In this document: positions 46,621 through 61,200 of the stretch, piece by piece
Position numbering within the stretch: position 1 is the stretch's first letter
Layout: every line of letters begins with the position of its first letter
DNA from: Anopheles merus
Taxonomy: Eukaryota; Arthropoda; Insecta; Diptera; Culicidae
Assembly: GCF_017562075.2 (NCBI RefSeq)
Contig: NC_054082.1
Coordinates: forward strand, 33,077,148 to 33,141,147
Length of the DNA stretch: 64,000 nt
Reading direction: 5' to 3'
Made by a program: the position numbers and the translations under genes
Notes under the pieces: generated by a model
Seen by the model: only the letters and a program-made list of their open reading frames with translations
Database searches by the model: none
What the model was told of the DNA's origin: nothing

Positions 46621-47926
46621 AATAGCTCACACCCTTTGCACATCCTTCGCTAACAACGAACAACCAAACACACGCGCACACACATTCATTCACTAATAAA
46701 CAATAGCAAACAGTTTAGCGCGTTTGATCGGTCACTCAGCGGTGGTGGACGATGATGGGTACGGGGTATCGCTACCGGCAAAAGGTCCAACAGAACCATT
46801 TCCAGTTCCCGAATAGGTCAACAGTTACTCATTAGCAGCGAGGCGACTACACTCGCAGCTATTAGCGATGTACGATGCCGGTGCACCAATTATTTCATTG
46901 ATAATTACGCTCACAAGAACCCCGGTGACCGGTTGGCCGGGGGAGGGGGGGAAATTATCCCGCGAACTATTCCGCAACCACCCGACGGCACGTCCCACAT
47001 ACACACACACACACACACACATACAGATTGTCGCAGATTGTCCTTTCGCACACAGCCAGACACGCCGATGGGAGAAAGGCTAACGGGGATTCACTATAAT
47101 TCCGTTAGCGAAATTATCAGCTGATCATGAAACAATAATTTATCGAACAATATATGCAGATGGGAGACATGCAAAAAAAAAAAAATAATAAACAAAAACA
47201 AACCCACTTCTGGTACAGCGCGAAAACTCGTTCCACCGCTAATGGGACTGATCGCTGACAGGACGAACTGGTCGGCAGTCTAGATCGAACCAGATCGGTC
47301 CAGCAAATAAAACGGTCAACATGTTGGTACGCCGCTACCTACCACCAAGTGGTGGCCTTTCTCTTCATTTCTTTAGGTCGTTTCGTTTCTCTGTTTTAGT
47401 TATAATTCTTAGAGGATTCTTAATGTAATGTCTAGCTTACAACATTTCCACATTCCAATTGCTGCGAATTGCATAATCTTACAACACACAATCATCTGAA
47501 CAAACCACAGGAAAAGGATTCGTATCCGTCTTTCTAACTATGCTGATCGTTCAAAAGAGCTTTGAAGATCATCTTCGCAACGGCGGCATCTCGATCATGT
47601 ACAGACTCCATTCCCGGACGCACACGCTATCAGCGAGAGTTAAAAATCTTCCGGAGAGCATCCAGAGAGAAAGAGAGTGAAAGAGAGAGAAAAAGAGAGA
47701 GAGAAAGGTACAGCAAGCAACCAAAACCAGCACCATCACGGAGAGCAAAACCACCCCAAACAAAACAAAAACGCGACTGGGACCATCCCCAACACCGGAA
47801 CGCGGTCCCCAAAGGCTTGTGTGTGTGCGTGTGAGAGAGAGAGAGAAACAGAAGAGAGCGAGCATGGGGTGGGATGTACACGCCCGGGGGCGAGCGGGGT
47901 GGCACAGCGCGAACTCCACGCGATGC
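46621..47926. other. 5' flank of the neprilysin gene
   Basis: No gene recognised. Contains (CA)n at 46997-47020 and GA-rich blocks at 47660-47706 and 47832-47850, which lie 80-270 bp upstream of a TATA box and could be GAGA-factor sites. Confidence 0.4.
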
Positions 47927-47965
47927 TATAAATGCACGCCACTGGCCAACGAACCGTTTTAGTTC
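47927..47965 (+). promoter_or_regulatory. Candidate TATA promoter, distal
   Basis: TATAAA at 47927-47932, with an initiator-like TTTAGTT about 30 bp downstream (47957-47963), preceded by GA-rich blocks. It could start a longer 5' UTR for the neprilysin gene. Confidence 0.4.
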
Positions 47966-48450
47966 CTCCGTAGCAGTGCGACCTCGCGAACCGGTCGTGC
48001 TTTCGTACCTTCCGTGGCCCCGTTTGTGCAGCAGCAGACACGGCCGTCTGCTTCTTTCACTGTGTTGCGTGTGCGCATTTGTGTGTCGATGTGCATGTGA
48101 GACTATTATTTTTTTCAAATTCTTACCGCGTGCAAGTGGTGCCCGGTCATTTAGCATTGCGTGTGCGTACCGCCAAGAAATTCACGAGCCCCGAACCGTT
48201 GCGAGAGTGAGGAGTAGCGGTGAGAGCTTTTCGTTCGTCGGCGTCGGTTTGGTGGCCCCTTGGCACAGCGCATAGCATTGACACCGAATCTGTTGAGCCA
48301 CCTGCCGAGGGACAACCTCCAACAGCGCTGCGTGCCATAACGACGGAGGAGTGTGATAAAGAAGGGCGGCTAAAGATCTCCCGCGGGGAAAACGGTGCTG
48401 GGGACATTATCAGGCGTGTTGGTTGTGCAAAACGTGGCCACTTCCGGCTA

Positions 48451-48480
48451 TATAAAGAGCAGCGCCAAGTGGGCACAGTG
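48451..48480 (+). promoter_or_regulatory. Candidate TATA promoter, proximal to first exon
   Basis: TATAAA at 48451-48456 and an initiator-like CACAGT at 48474-48479, 25-30 bp apart as expected. It would give a 5' UTR of about 127 nt before ATG 48604. Confidence 0.5.
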
Positions 48481-48603
48481 GTGCGATCAACCCCTAGTGT
48501 TGACGAACAAGTGTGTGAGTGTGTCGCGTAAGAAGATCGTGTGCCGATCGGTGGAACCGTAGCTAAGACGGACAGAAGCAACACACCACATCCCAGAGCC
48601 CAA

Positions 48604-51600
48604 ATGACCAGCACCACGATGCAGACGGTTATCAAGTAGGTAGCCCCCCCTTGGTAGAACATATTCTTAACAACTTCCCCTCCAATCTAGCCAATAGCAG
48701 CCACCAGTTCTTCGGGGAGTCTTTCGTCATTGTTCGCTTTAAAAAATTGTCTTTCGCTGATCGCTGACCGCGGAAAGGTGTCCCCACACAGGTGGCCGTG
48801 TATGTATGTGTATGTGTGTGTGTGTGTGTGTGCTTAGTTGCCCTAGAAAGAGAGTGCAGCGCGTCCAAAGTATGCTAATCGAATGCAAACCGGCCACTGG
48901 TCGGTATTCTTTTATGGGTTATCCAAACGTCTTCCCCTTCAACACATAAGGCTCAAAGGCAGCGTTATGTTTGTGCATTCTTTTGCAATTTCCTGCCCAC
49001 CAAAAAAAAAAAAGCACCCAAGTCACCCAAGCGCGCATAACAATCACAAACTGCACCAAAGCAAACACACACACACACACGACGCCAGAGCATAAGCATT
49101 GCAACAGTCCGGCGGAAGCGATAGTTTTGACGGGGGTTCCGCCCGGAACAGACGCCCATCGGTGGTGCTCAACTTCCAAAACGCCGTTTAACCGTCGGCA
49201 GTGAAAGTAATGCCACCGGTGGCAACAAACGCCTTTTTCCCTTTTCCCTTCCCTCCTTTTGTAAACATGTGAGTGGAATGATAAAAGTGTACAAATCAAA
49301 CAGACACACGATCGACAGCAGGGATCGGCGGGGGCACCAACACACATTGCAATTCGGTGCAAATTACGACTCCACCGTGATGATGTATCGGATGGGGGGA
49401 GGGTCGGGGTTATTATGAAACATCCAAGCCGCCCCGCCGCCACCGCCGCCGAACGGGGGAGTGGAGTAAAAAGCGGAGGAAAAGCTTTCACTGGTTCGTT
49501 CGTGCCGCAGTAGCAGTGACACGATTTTATTTCACCATGTGTTTGTGGTTCGAATGTCGCCCGCTCAGAGAGCTCAGGCAGGTAATTCCGGTGGGCTCGT
49601 TGCCACCTCCATTCCACTTTTCGGGCTGGAGGCTGGAGAAATGGTTCCGGCCATTTATTGGCGTGAAAAGCGAAGGTTTTCTTTTACCAGGTGTCATCAA
49701 ATAGAAATCAACAATGTGTGATGTACCCTGTCCATTTCAAAGCTTTCTGCTTACTTTTGCACATTTCGATGATCGATCAACCGCAAACCGAAACAAAGGG
49801 AAAGAGTTTCGTTATGTTTTCACACCTCCCGTCTATTCCCTCTCGTGTTGTAAAACGCACTTCGAAGCAATAGCATCGGAAGCAGCTGAGTAGCCGGCAG
49901 ACAGGATTTTGATTAGAACTGTACGCGAAACTCATCCCCCGAACCGTACTGGAGAGGACCACAAACGGCACGCGAAGGCCAGGAGAAATTGGACTCGAAA
50001 TTCGATGAGGCAATAGCTTGCGGGTTTGGGGGAGAAGATCGGGTTTTGTAAATCACCGCAGTCTTTTCTCACACTTTGCCCAACACAAAACAACACAAAA
50101 CGAAGTTGCTATGGGTGGTATTTTCATTCGCTTTGGTCAGTGGTATGCCCTCTGCGCGGTCAAACGGCGCGGTCGGTTGGGCCGCCCTCAAGCAACCGGT
50201 TTTTTAACCTTTGAAGGAAGGGAACACAACAAAACATGGAATCTCAAATTGAGCCTAACCGGCCGCTCGGGGCGGCCTACCATGCCGGGTCCAGCCGTTT
50301 CGTCCGCCGCGCAGAGCTTTTGTTGTGTAAACCAGGCAGCGGTGCGTTGGTTTGGAGGACTGCAATCTGGCCGCGATCATCCTAACAGGCGATCCCCAGG
50401 TGTTACAGAGGAGAGAGATGATCACAAATCTATCTTCTTTTTTGGCATTTCCATGACACCTCAGATGGTGCGGAGTGATAGAGTTGCTAGGATTGGTACA
50501 CAAAGGATCTTATTTTTGCAAACTTTAAGCAACAAACAACACGTCAGAGACGTTGGTTTTAATTAGATTCAAGGAATGATCACACTGCCATGAGTCATCG
50601 TACCGCAATGACCGAACTGTCCCCATCAGCTGAACTGGTTTGCTAGACACAGCAGCATCGTTTCGCAAACACTGCTTTACAAGGGTGTACAGATACCGCA
50701 ACTTATCTCAACTACCCAAGAAGCCATTCTGTTCAACATCGGAGCCAGTGCTTTTATAAGCGTTTATCTTTGCTCATCTTTGTGTGTGAGTGTAACGGTT
50801 TGATCCAAACAGAAAAGTAAGGGTTTTTATTCTTTTTTTTGTAGTATATCCCCCCTCGCGGGCCTCACGAGGCATTCTATTTGTGCAAGCAATCTACATA
50901 AATCACGCGTGATAATATTATTCTGACTTCTGCTACCTGTTGGCGATGGATCCCCGTCGTCCCGTCGGCGTCCATGCGCTAATCATTTCTCAAACGAACT
51001 GACGGCACAACACCACCGGCAGCCTCTACAGCGCCTGTTTTCATAGTGCGCTCGCGGCAACGACCGGCTTCAAACACTTGTCGCGCAACAACTCGCCATG
51101 TGCGGACCTATAAGGGCAAAGTGTGATGAACCAGTTCCACACCGCAGCCACCCGCACCAGACTGAGGGCAAAGGGGGTGTGATCTTCAAACGGAAAACTA
51201 AACTTGTTGGCAGCGTTTTTTGATCGATCCGTGCTTTTATGATCGACCAAACCAAAAAAGGAACACATGCGTCCACAACAAAGTTAGATTGCCAACGTCT
51301 TCTAATGCAAAGTGCGAGATGAACGAACGAAGGGTGGAAAATGTGCAGTGTGGTGCGTGTAGCTAAATACCGGTTTCTATGCTTCGGGGGGTTTTCCCTG
51401 AGCTGTGAGCTACAAGCGATCGACCGAAAGCATCGTTTGTACAAAATTAATCAAAATAGTCTCTCTGATGAAGCAACCGAAACAGTGACTACGGCTTTCC
51501 CTAAGTCCTAAGACTAAGGCTTTGACTAAGAAATAGTCAAAATTGACCTTCCATTGGGGAGGGACGGACGAAAACGTGTCCGGCTTTCCAAGTAAAACTT

Positions 51601-54600
51601 CTCACGATCGCTTTCACAAACCAAAACCTTCTGACCTGTGTGCGTGTGTGTGTGTGAGGACCGGGTTTGCATTCCCAACTCTTGATTTCATTATTTAAAA
51701 ATGAAAAGCTCAACAAAGGAATTAACCAACCATTTTGGTGATTATGCAACTTCCACGCCTGCATGGAGGCCCCCAAAACGACCGCAGGAACGGGATGCAA
51801 ACATCTTCATCTATTATTATCAATCGAGCGGCGGTAACCTTTACGGAGAGGTGCCAAAAGGAATCATCGTCAGTCTTTCTTTCCGCCCCCCCGGCATTGT
51901 TGGCAGTCAAAATTGAAGTCATGGGAAATGGACTCATCAAACAGCTTAGACGGGGCGGTCCCCCAAGAGACAAACGTGTGATGGTGTTGTGCTTTTCAAG
52001 GGGAAAGGTGTGTTGGTTTGGCAGGTAAAAAAAACAAAGATATGATATGCAGTTGCAATTGTTGTTACACTACGAAGCTATTTAGTGTATTAAATCATGT
52101 CACGGCGAAACTTCGCTGGAAGCTACGAATGCATTCGGCGTTGGTTGATGACTTCGCGTGGGCTTACAATGGATAGGCTTAAGGCACACGTTTTCCCAAA
52201 GCGCAAAAATGCCAACAATTCCTTGCACCGGAACAGGGCAATTGAATGGGGCACGTGTGTGTGTGAGTGAAGTTTCCCGAAAGGGTTGATGTACTATTAC
52301 AGTTTAAGAGGAAACGCTACAACAGAAATGTGGTGAGAAAAGCATGGCACGCCTTCACGCCCCATTACTGCCCCCATCATCACCCCAAGCACGTCGACAC
52401 CTTTCTCTCCCGGCCAGGCCAAGCGTTACTACGGTTTATCGTACATTGAACTACCATTCTCATGCTGGTGGTGGTTACACTTCTTTCAAGCGACACATCC
52501 GAGCGCGGAAGTACGACTGCTTGGTGCACAACACGAACACGCAACAGCACACTACGATCGTGATCAGTCTGATCACCCGCTGGTGTGGTATCAGTCTTTC
52601 TGGTCACTTAATCATTACCATATCATCAATTGAACGCCAACAGAACCTTCGACCGGGCGATGTTGTGTCGGAACCTGCGCCAACGCCATGCACCTTACCT
52701 GCCAGCGTTAAACCCCAAACCATCTTCGGGCTGACAAAGAGAGAGGAGGAGAGATCACGGCGTTTTAATAGAGCCGCAACAGTTTGGCGGTCATGTTGGA
52801 GCAACAATTTCGAACCCCATTTTCGCCGACCATTTGGCGCTTGCGAGGGGCGGCGAGCCGCATTAGATCTTTAGCCGACGACAATTAAGCAACTTGATGT
52901 GATCATATATTCGCTCTATTGTGTGTGACTGTGTCTTCCCTCTCACTCTCTCTCCCTCTCTCTTGCTGGAGGAGCTGGAGATTTTTGAAGGTTTTGAATC
53001 ATCGCTCTGATTCCCCCGCCAACCAAAACGCAGCAAAACGGAGCAGGAGAGCAACACTTTTAATAAGCGTGCCGACCGTCCGACGATTCGCTTCAAGATT
53101 GATCGTTAGAAATCGTTAGGCCTTTTTGTTTTGTTTCTTTTTTTTTTTGCACACCGACTGCGATTCGCGACTTGCGGTAGAGGGGAGATGAGTTGCGAAA
53201 CACTGCTTATGCTACGGATGGATTGAGGTAAAACTTCATTTCTGAATAGAATTACCCGCTTTTATCCGTTGCCCCCTAGCGTTGAAGGTTAAAGCTCTGG
53301 TTGCTGCTGCTGTGTGTGTGTGTGTGTGGTTTGCTGCGAAAAATCTAACGATTGGAAGCGACTCTTCGACAGCAAGAAGCAGCAGCAACAACAAACCCAA
53401 AACACAGGCCACCCCCTTTCAACTCACGGGGCAGATTTCGGAGCCACATCTCGTCATCTGCGGTACATTCGTTCCGGAAGCGGATGCTGCGACATTTTCC
53501 CTTTTTGTCCTGTTCAATCCGGGAACGTTCACCTTTTCCACCAACCGCTTGCCCCGCGGATGATGATGGATGGCGGAAATAATAAATATTGAATTTAAGA
53601 GCGCGCGCTCGCTCTCCCGCTCACAAGTCCGCAAAAGTTGGTCCAAAGACCCAACCGGCAGCCCCATTTACCAAACCCTTCTTCTGAGGTTTGGCATCTG
53701 GTCAATTGGCCGTTCGTGGCCGTTGGTACACGGGAGTGTGAGGGAAAACCAACCATGTCGCAGCGTCCCATCGCAAAAGACTTCATCTTCGAATGTGTCA
53801 CTACTGCCGGAAGCGGAACACCGCCAGCAAAACGCCGAACGAGCGTGTGTAACAAGTAGGTCCTTTCGATGATTGATTGAGGAAATGATTAATCTATTCC
53901 GAAGCAAACTGGAAAGGGAAGGAAAGAAATGCTCCCACGGCGCACACAAAAAAAAGGTGTGGAATTGATGTGGAGCAAACACTCACAGCAACCGTAACGC
54001 TAAGCGTCGAATGGAAGTGAATCAGGGGGGGGGGGGTAGAATGCGAGAAAGAGCGATGGAATTGCATGTGTTTAAAGTACGTCTAGCCCATCCCCCCATA
54101 CCCACACGCTGCTGTTAAAATAAGATTTTTAAACAGAGAGGAATAATGCGTCAGAACGAGGAAAAAACCAGTTCACAGTGTGGCGTCAAACAAAGCGTCG
54201 CCGATGACTAACGGTGGCGTCGCAAGTAGCAAGTAGATTTTGCTAAAACTCACTCAGCTACGACCTAGATTTTGGTCTGAGGTCTTTTTTTCTTCTTCGA
54301 TAGTTACATTATCTATTTCGCGTTCGCCCTCCAAAACACAACAGTTACACCCTGTTTCTTTGTTAATGTCTTACTTCAATCGAGCTAGGAGTGGCGCAAA
54401 AACCATTCTGCCCTGTTGGCTGTTTGAATGGTTAACACCCAACCCAAAACGAAGCGATAGCGCGTTGAAAGAAAGTAGCTCTTAAAAGCATCCTGGGTTT
54501 GGTTGAAATTTCCGGATCGGTGTTTCTTTCGCACAGCTCCTCCATAGAACGCGGCAGGAGCATCGCCGTTACCCACCCAAACTGCGTATGCGTGACAAGA

Positions 54601-57600
54601 GCTCACTATTCCCGGCGAAGTGGAATGCATTCCACGGGTTGTAAATTGCACACCCAGCATTGGGAGGGGGGGGACAAAGGGACTCGCGAAAAGGGAGCAC
54701 TTGCATGACGCCGGCCCATAATGTGGGTCGCTGTGGCCCTTTTTAAAACCATGCACCAGCCAGCAAAAACCGCCCCGAATCACAATGCAAGATCAAATCC
54801 CTATCATACAGAACAACACGAAATCCACCACTTGAGCGAATTCCTTGCGTCTCTGCTACGGCACATTCCACCGGGACCCAAGGACCCGGGTACGTTCCAG
54901 GGTAGTGGAAGAAGCATCGCACTATACGCGCACGCAACGTCGGATCGGATCGGCATGGATTAGGATCGTTAAAAAGGTGTACGATACAAACAAATCCATT
55001 AACAAGCGCCACCTCGCCGGGCACGGTGAACCACTCCCAGGCCAAATGGCCTGACACCAGCAGGTCGGCTCCCTAGTGCTCTGCCGCCGGAGGTGCGTTC
55101 ACGCGATGAGTCGCTCTGCGCTTACCTCAAAACGCAGGAAAGAGCGCGAGACACACTCGAGGGACGTACGGCCCAAACACAATACACCACCTACAGCGGT
55201 GTGTGGTGTGTCCTCTCCGGAATGCATAATAAACCGCCGAACGCCGAAGGTTGCAGAAGTGGGAAACGAACCAAACGGGGCCAACCGGGCAAGGACGGAA
55301 CGGTATGCGGCAGCCAACCGGCCCCCGACCGTCCACTTGGGCTTTTGATTATCCTTCGGGTTTGCATTTTTGATGCGACTCTCGCACGCCGGCTTGTTCC
55401 AAGGCCTCCCTTCCCTCGCCCGGCGGGGCAGTACAAGCTGTTTCATAATTCTATTTAACCTCTAGCACTGACAGGGCACAAACGACAGGCCGTTTTAACT
55501 ACCCGGCAGTAATTTTTTGTCAGCTTTACGCAGCTCTGCAGACACCTTCGGGGTCGGCGTGGTTGATCACAAACCCGGGCGCGGGCAAAGGTGTTACTTG
55601 CAACGGGTGCACATTGCACCCTTGATGCCTTGAGCAGACTGCCCCATCCAACCTGTTGCACCGCGTAGGACACATTTTATGCGAGGAAAGAATAATATTC
55701 CCTCAGAGGATTAAAACGGTGCGAGACATGCATGAAGACGTTCGCGCGGCCTTATGGAGGTAAAGTTTCAAGGCTATAAGCTACGACCGTCGCTTTCTTG
55801 AAGTCCGCGCGACCCACGAAAAAGTGGGATTATCCCGGGTGCCGTGTGAGGTAATAAGCGTTCCCGCCATTAGCACGCCGCACGTTTTGGATTAGGCTCT
55901 GGGTCTTTGTAGGCTTTTTGTTTTGCTGTTTTCGTTGTGAGAGATTAGTTACGCTAGAAGGAAGATGGGCTAGTGCGCACGGACACACAATGTACGCCAG
56001 ACGTCTGCAGCAACCGGGTCGCATCGTCCTTCAGGTGTTGTGCGCACGTACTCCTCCTCTTGACTTTTTTTTTATCGCTGTTTGCGGTCGAGGAAGTTCG
56101 AGGTTTGATTAGCTCATCGTTTGGAAGATTCAATGCTCTGCATCACGATGATCAATCAGTGTACGGCCGACCGATACTGTTCAATGCTATTAATGCCCGG
56201 AATGCTTAAGCAGTTGTGTATCCATGCAAAAAAACGACTCTGTTCGTACCGGCTTGCCCAGTATTTGCCCGCTCCAGTTGACGCAATGCATCGGTCCGCC
56301 CACGGTACATGGGAAACGTGATAGCGCCCCTCGGCACAGGGCAATGCCGCGACAACATCCTAATTGTCGCGTTTATACTAAGTAAACGATTGTAACTCTA
56401 GCCGCATCTTTTGCACACATGTAAGCCGCCCAGCCATATCGGTGCCCACCCCGCTCGGTGCCCCTTTTCCGATGCACCCCCAGTGATAAGTTGTCAACTG
56501 CGGGGTACGGTCTCTCGTCAAGACGCATCAAGTTCAAGGAAATGTGGTTCACGCTTAAATCCACTTTTGCTTTGCTTTAACAGCTGCCCGATACGTTGCT
56601 CTGCTGCCATGTGTGACGCAGATCGCGCAGGTAAGGCATGGGCAACGAACCACGAGGACGGCAAGCCATTACAAAGGAATAGATCTTGTCGGAGTTGAAC
56701 GTTAGAGCACGGCCAACCGTCCTCCCCCCCCCCCCCCCCCCCCCCCAGAGTGGTTCTTATCTATCTCTAAGGGCAGTGCTGTGTGTGAGCCCCGCGCTGG
56801 TTCGAGTACGTACCTACGTTAGTTAGCCAAACACACACACACACACACGAGTGAAGGTGAAGGGAAGTGTTGAAAGCCTTGCTCGGGTTGTGCATCTATC
56901 TTTGCAGTACGAAATCTGATGCGCCACCAGCAGTGTAGTCCCCGAGGGTCGGATCGTTCGGTCGACGTCAAAGAAGCGAGGCGCGCGCACGCTCGCCAAC
57001 GTCAAAGTGTCCGCGCGATATTAGTCAATCAGTTCTGTGTGTGTGTGACTGCTGAAGTGAGAATTTAGCTATTTGTCCCCCCCCCCTCCCCCCCTCCCCT
57101 TCGCCCGTTTGGCGCACCCACGTTTCGGTCAATATAGCGATATTCGTTGCAGTAGTACAGTCACGGTCATCCCTTGGGGCCACCGACACACCGACGGTGC
57201 AACGCTGTTTGCATTGCAAACTCATCGATTCGTGCCACGGCTCGGGGTCTCCTCCAACCCCCTCCCTCGTGCTTGGGGAAAGTGAACCTGGTTGCTCTCG
57301 ATTGTATAAATCATTGGCTCAATCATCAAAGGTCGATTCTCGGTCGGACCGGCGACGGTACGGGGCAACAACGTTGGCAACACAACGTCAAAGTTCCACG
57401 GTCTGCACGTCCGCGACTGCCAAACGGTACAAATTGCACCGATAACCTTAGCGTTCAAGTGTGCCCGTGCTGCGTGACAACCTTTACCAGCGTGTACCGC
57501 GGCCTACAGGCGCAAGGGCGTGCTACCCTGCAGCCAACCGCGATCGGAGCAGTGTTCACACTCGCAGCAAAGGCGCTGTGACCACGTCACGGGTTGCAAC

Positions 57601-58175
57601 CTTCCTAATGGGTGACCGTTTAGCTTGGTCGTTGCTTGGCCACCGTGACAAGCATGGTGCGTCTTGGCAAACTCTTGGCAGCAAAACAATCTATCGAAAA
57701 GTGCGCATGGACCTGCCGCGGCTGGAGAGGGCAACAGGCAAACACGAGGCAAACGAGGCAAAACACATTCAATTAGCAAAGTGCATTTACAAACGACAAT
57801 AAATCTCGACCGGTTACAAAGAAGCGAATGCGAACGGGGCAGCCGTCCCTGGTGCGATTTTCACTCCCAAGACACACACGGACACGGAACACCGAAAGGC
57901 GGTCTCCCGGTCAAGGGTTTTGTGCCGCTTTGCCGTCCCCGTCATTGAGCCGGGCAGAGAGCACACCATAATAATAATTATCAATAATCGTAAAAATGCT
58001 TCACATGTGGGGGGGGAGGCGTTCTTCCTTCAATCTGTCGTTGCACGGCCAACAAACACATAGGCACACATACATAGGCACACACACAAACATACCCACA
58101 ATGGCGGAAGCAGTTTGATCGGTAACTAAACATTAGACGGCAGGCAGCACAGAGAGCGAGCCATTGCACGCGTCA

Positions 58176-58210
<35 letters not shown>

Positions 58211-61200
58211 TCGGTTTGGAAGCAGGTGGAAGCGATGGCAAATGGTTGACCCCTTTGACGTAATGTGATGTTGGCTATCGTGTCTCGGCTATCGTGTCTC
58301 GGCTATCGGTACCAAACAGCAATACCGTGGTGGAGACAAAATGCGTCCTTTTGCTGAAGCATTGCAGTTGACCAGCGAGTGGCACTGACGTGATCGTTAG
58401 GGTACACACTTCCTTGGAGTGCGTGTTAATATCCGTGAAAACGGACACCGGGACACACACATACGGGAAAGTGGACACTCAATGCACTGCTAGGCAGAGA
58501 GACTTTCTCCCCTCCCCCGGCTTGTGTGTCCACCTCGTCCGTTACAGGTGGTCGCCGTAATAATTTTGCATTTTGCTTTCCGCTCGGAAATCGAACCATT
58601 TTCCATGCGTGTGTGTGTGTGTGTGTGTGTGTGATCGTACGCACAACGGTCACCATCATATCATAATGTGGAAGAGAGGGATGAATATTAGTTTTCACCA
58701 GAAAAGGGGGAAGCGATAGGTATGCGCAGCGTTACTTGCGTAACCATTGGCGGAACCAGTCCGAATAGATATGATCGCCGGAGTCCGGCCAAAACGGTGG
58801 ACGACGACGCGCTGCGTTCGGTGGTCGCCTTCCGTCCGCACCTGTGCGAGTCCACATTATATCGCATCGCATCGAAAGCGGTTCGAGCGGTGATTAAAAT
58901 ATTGCATAAATCCGGATGGTGGTGCAAGCACGTTGTTTCATGGGGAATTTGATTTGTTTTTTCTTCTGTTTTGTGTTTTGTGTAGTCTAAAAAATGTAAT
59001 CGTTCACATGCGGCTTTGTAGTCGACTGGGCAATGTCAGCATGCTCTAGATGGTTTATAAAAATGGAACCATTTGTCGGTTTAATAACCTGATCGTGGGC
59101 TAAGTGTGCTTCACGGTGGACAGCACCCCAAGAACCGGAATCACGAAATTACGCCTAATCGTAGCCAGAAGCAATGACCTGAATAATACACAATCGCACG
59201 CTGATCTTTTATTAGTTTAATGTAATAACTGATGAACGAAACAAAAAAACATGTTAGTGGTAGAATCCATTCTGGACGTCCAAATTGTTACGATTGTTAC
59301 CTCTTTTAACCTATTGTCAATTTGCGGCTGCCATTTTTTGCTGCCTATTTGCTTGTGTTTCTTTCTGTTTTTGGCCCATTGCAAGTACTAACCGCATGAA
59401 CGATCGTTAGGCAAATTGTACACACACGCCCCCTTCCTCCCGATAGTGTAAACACACACACACACATACTGGAGAGAGAGCTAATGATTTCACCAACATA
59501 CATGCGCAACAGAGCAACAGGCAACACCAGCAGCAGCGGTTTGGTGTGCCGCTGTCGATCGTGGCACGAGTTCCTGCGCGCCCTCCACTTGAACGAGTGT
59601 ATATGCGACGAACTCGCGTCAACAACAGCGATGTGCTTTTGTATAGTACATATCCGAGCAGCTTCGAGCCGCAGGCCGATGGGGAACGGCGATAGAAAAG
59701 GGCTATTTTAAAGCGATTTGTTTATACGTTCAATCAGCGCATGGCGCATGGAGATTTGCGCAATACTGCCCCTTTGCAGGAGCAATTCCCCCCCCCCCTT
59801 CCCTCCGCCTTCTAGGGGGGCAATTATTTGGTTTGCTTCCGTCAAACGATTTTGTAGTAATTAAAAGTAAATTGTAGCCTAAAGAACTAGCAAACGATCT
59901 TTTTTTTAATGACATCTTTGATAGGGAATCCAAAATTGGTGCCCGGCTGGTCCGATAAATACGTACGCCTTATACTACCAGCGTAACGGTCGTACCCGTC
60001 GTACGATCGACCATTTTGGACCATCGGGCCGTCGTTTATGATCACCAGTACCTTTCCCGCCCCCGTCATCATGCGCCACCCCACCACACACTCATCAACA
60101 TAACGGATTCTGACATCCCACGGTGAGGGGGGCCGATCGATACGGGTCATTCTTGGCCGTTTTTTCTTTTTTCGAAATAAAAAGCCCCAAACTAACACAC
60201 TTTTGCTGTCAAACGGGCAAGAAATGCAATCAGGCAAAAATGAAACGAGAAAGGAGAAAGGTTCGCCCCTGCCTGCCAAATGACATTGAGCGAATTTTGG
60301 GGATTTTGGGAAAACCGACAGGCCACAAAAGAAAGCCACAAAGCCACCACTAGCGCGTGCCCCACAGCCAGTCACACACAAGAACGTTCCGTCTGCGGTT
60401 GGGCGTTCTTTTCGGGGTCAGCAGCTTCTTCCACGCTTGTTCGTTCTTTGCATGAATCTTCCGGGAGGACCGTTATTCCCGTGGCTGTTTGTGGCCTGCT
60501 AGGTGTGTGTGGATGGGGTTTTACGTATTTTATGTTATTTTCTACCCCCAGCACACCGAAAACCAGTTCCAGGGCGCCGTTGAATGGGGGCATTCTTACC
60601 GTTTTACTACGTGTTTCGTTGTTTTGTAACCTTTCTTTCCCCGCCTTGGGCGAGGGATATCGGCATTCTGCCGAGAGAAGAGCACACGCGAAACGTTTGA
60701 CTCGCTATCAAAAAATCTATTCATCTGACCAAACGGCCGCAGCAAGAAGAGTGTGTTTCGGACCCAATGTTCGAAACATTAGCCATTATATCATCTAATT
60801 GTATCGTGTTTCGCACTTTGTGTGGGCCACCAGCCCCACAGACCCACGGGAGTGTAGGAAGATTAGGAGCAGATATACCCAAACAGCAGCACCGGCACAT
60901 GGTTGCGTGCTGGTCAGCCGTTCACCAGCAAAATTGCAAACAAATAGTAGCGGCAGCAGCAGCTCTTAGCTCATGATGGTCCTCGAGGAACTGCGCCGTG
61001 CGCGCAACTCTATTTTCGACTCCGACGATGTCCCGATCGTGTACGAACGGTTCAGCGGCAAGTAAGTGACATACAGTCTCCCTCGGGTGGAAGACCCACT
61101 TTCTTCCTCCTCCCTTCTCCACACACATATCTCATTTGTTCTGAAATAAAAAAAAAACAAAACCACGATTCACGGGGGGATTTCTTAGGGAAGTAGCTAG

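Larger units (their letters stand above)
48636..60972. other. 12.3-kb intron between alternative first exons of the neprilysin gene
   Basis: No convincing gene inside. It has simple repeats: (CA)n at 49065-49080 and 58180-58208, (GT)n at 58608-58632 and 48813-48831, and a poly-C run of about 23 (56724-56746). An initiator-like TCAGTT at 57029-57034 could mark a start for the 60973 exon. ORFs in this stretch lack protein-like composition. Confidence 0.45.

Noticed and set aside
56800..56815. GGTTCGAGTA, possible tRNA box B
   Set aside because: No box A, acceptor stem or anticodon arm at tRNA spacing; similar GGTTCGA sites at 15550 and 20013 fail in the same way.
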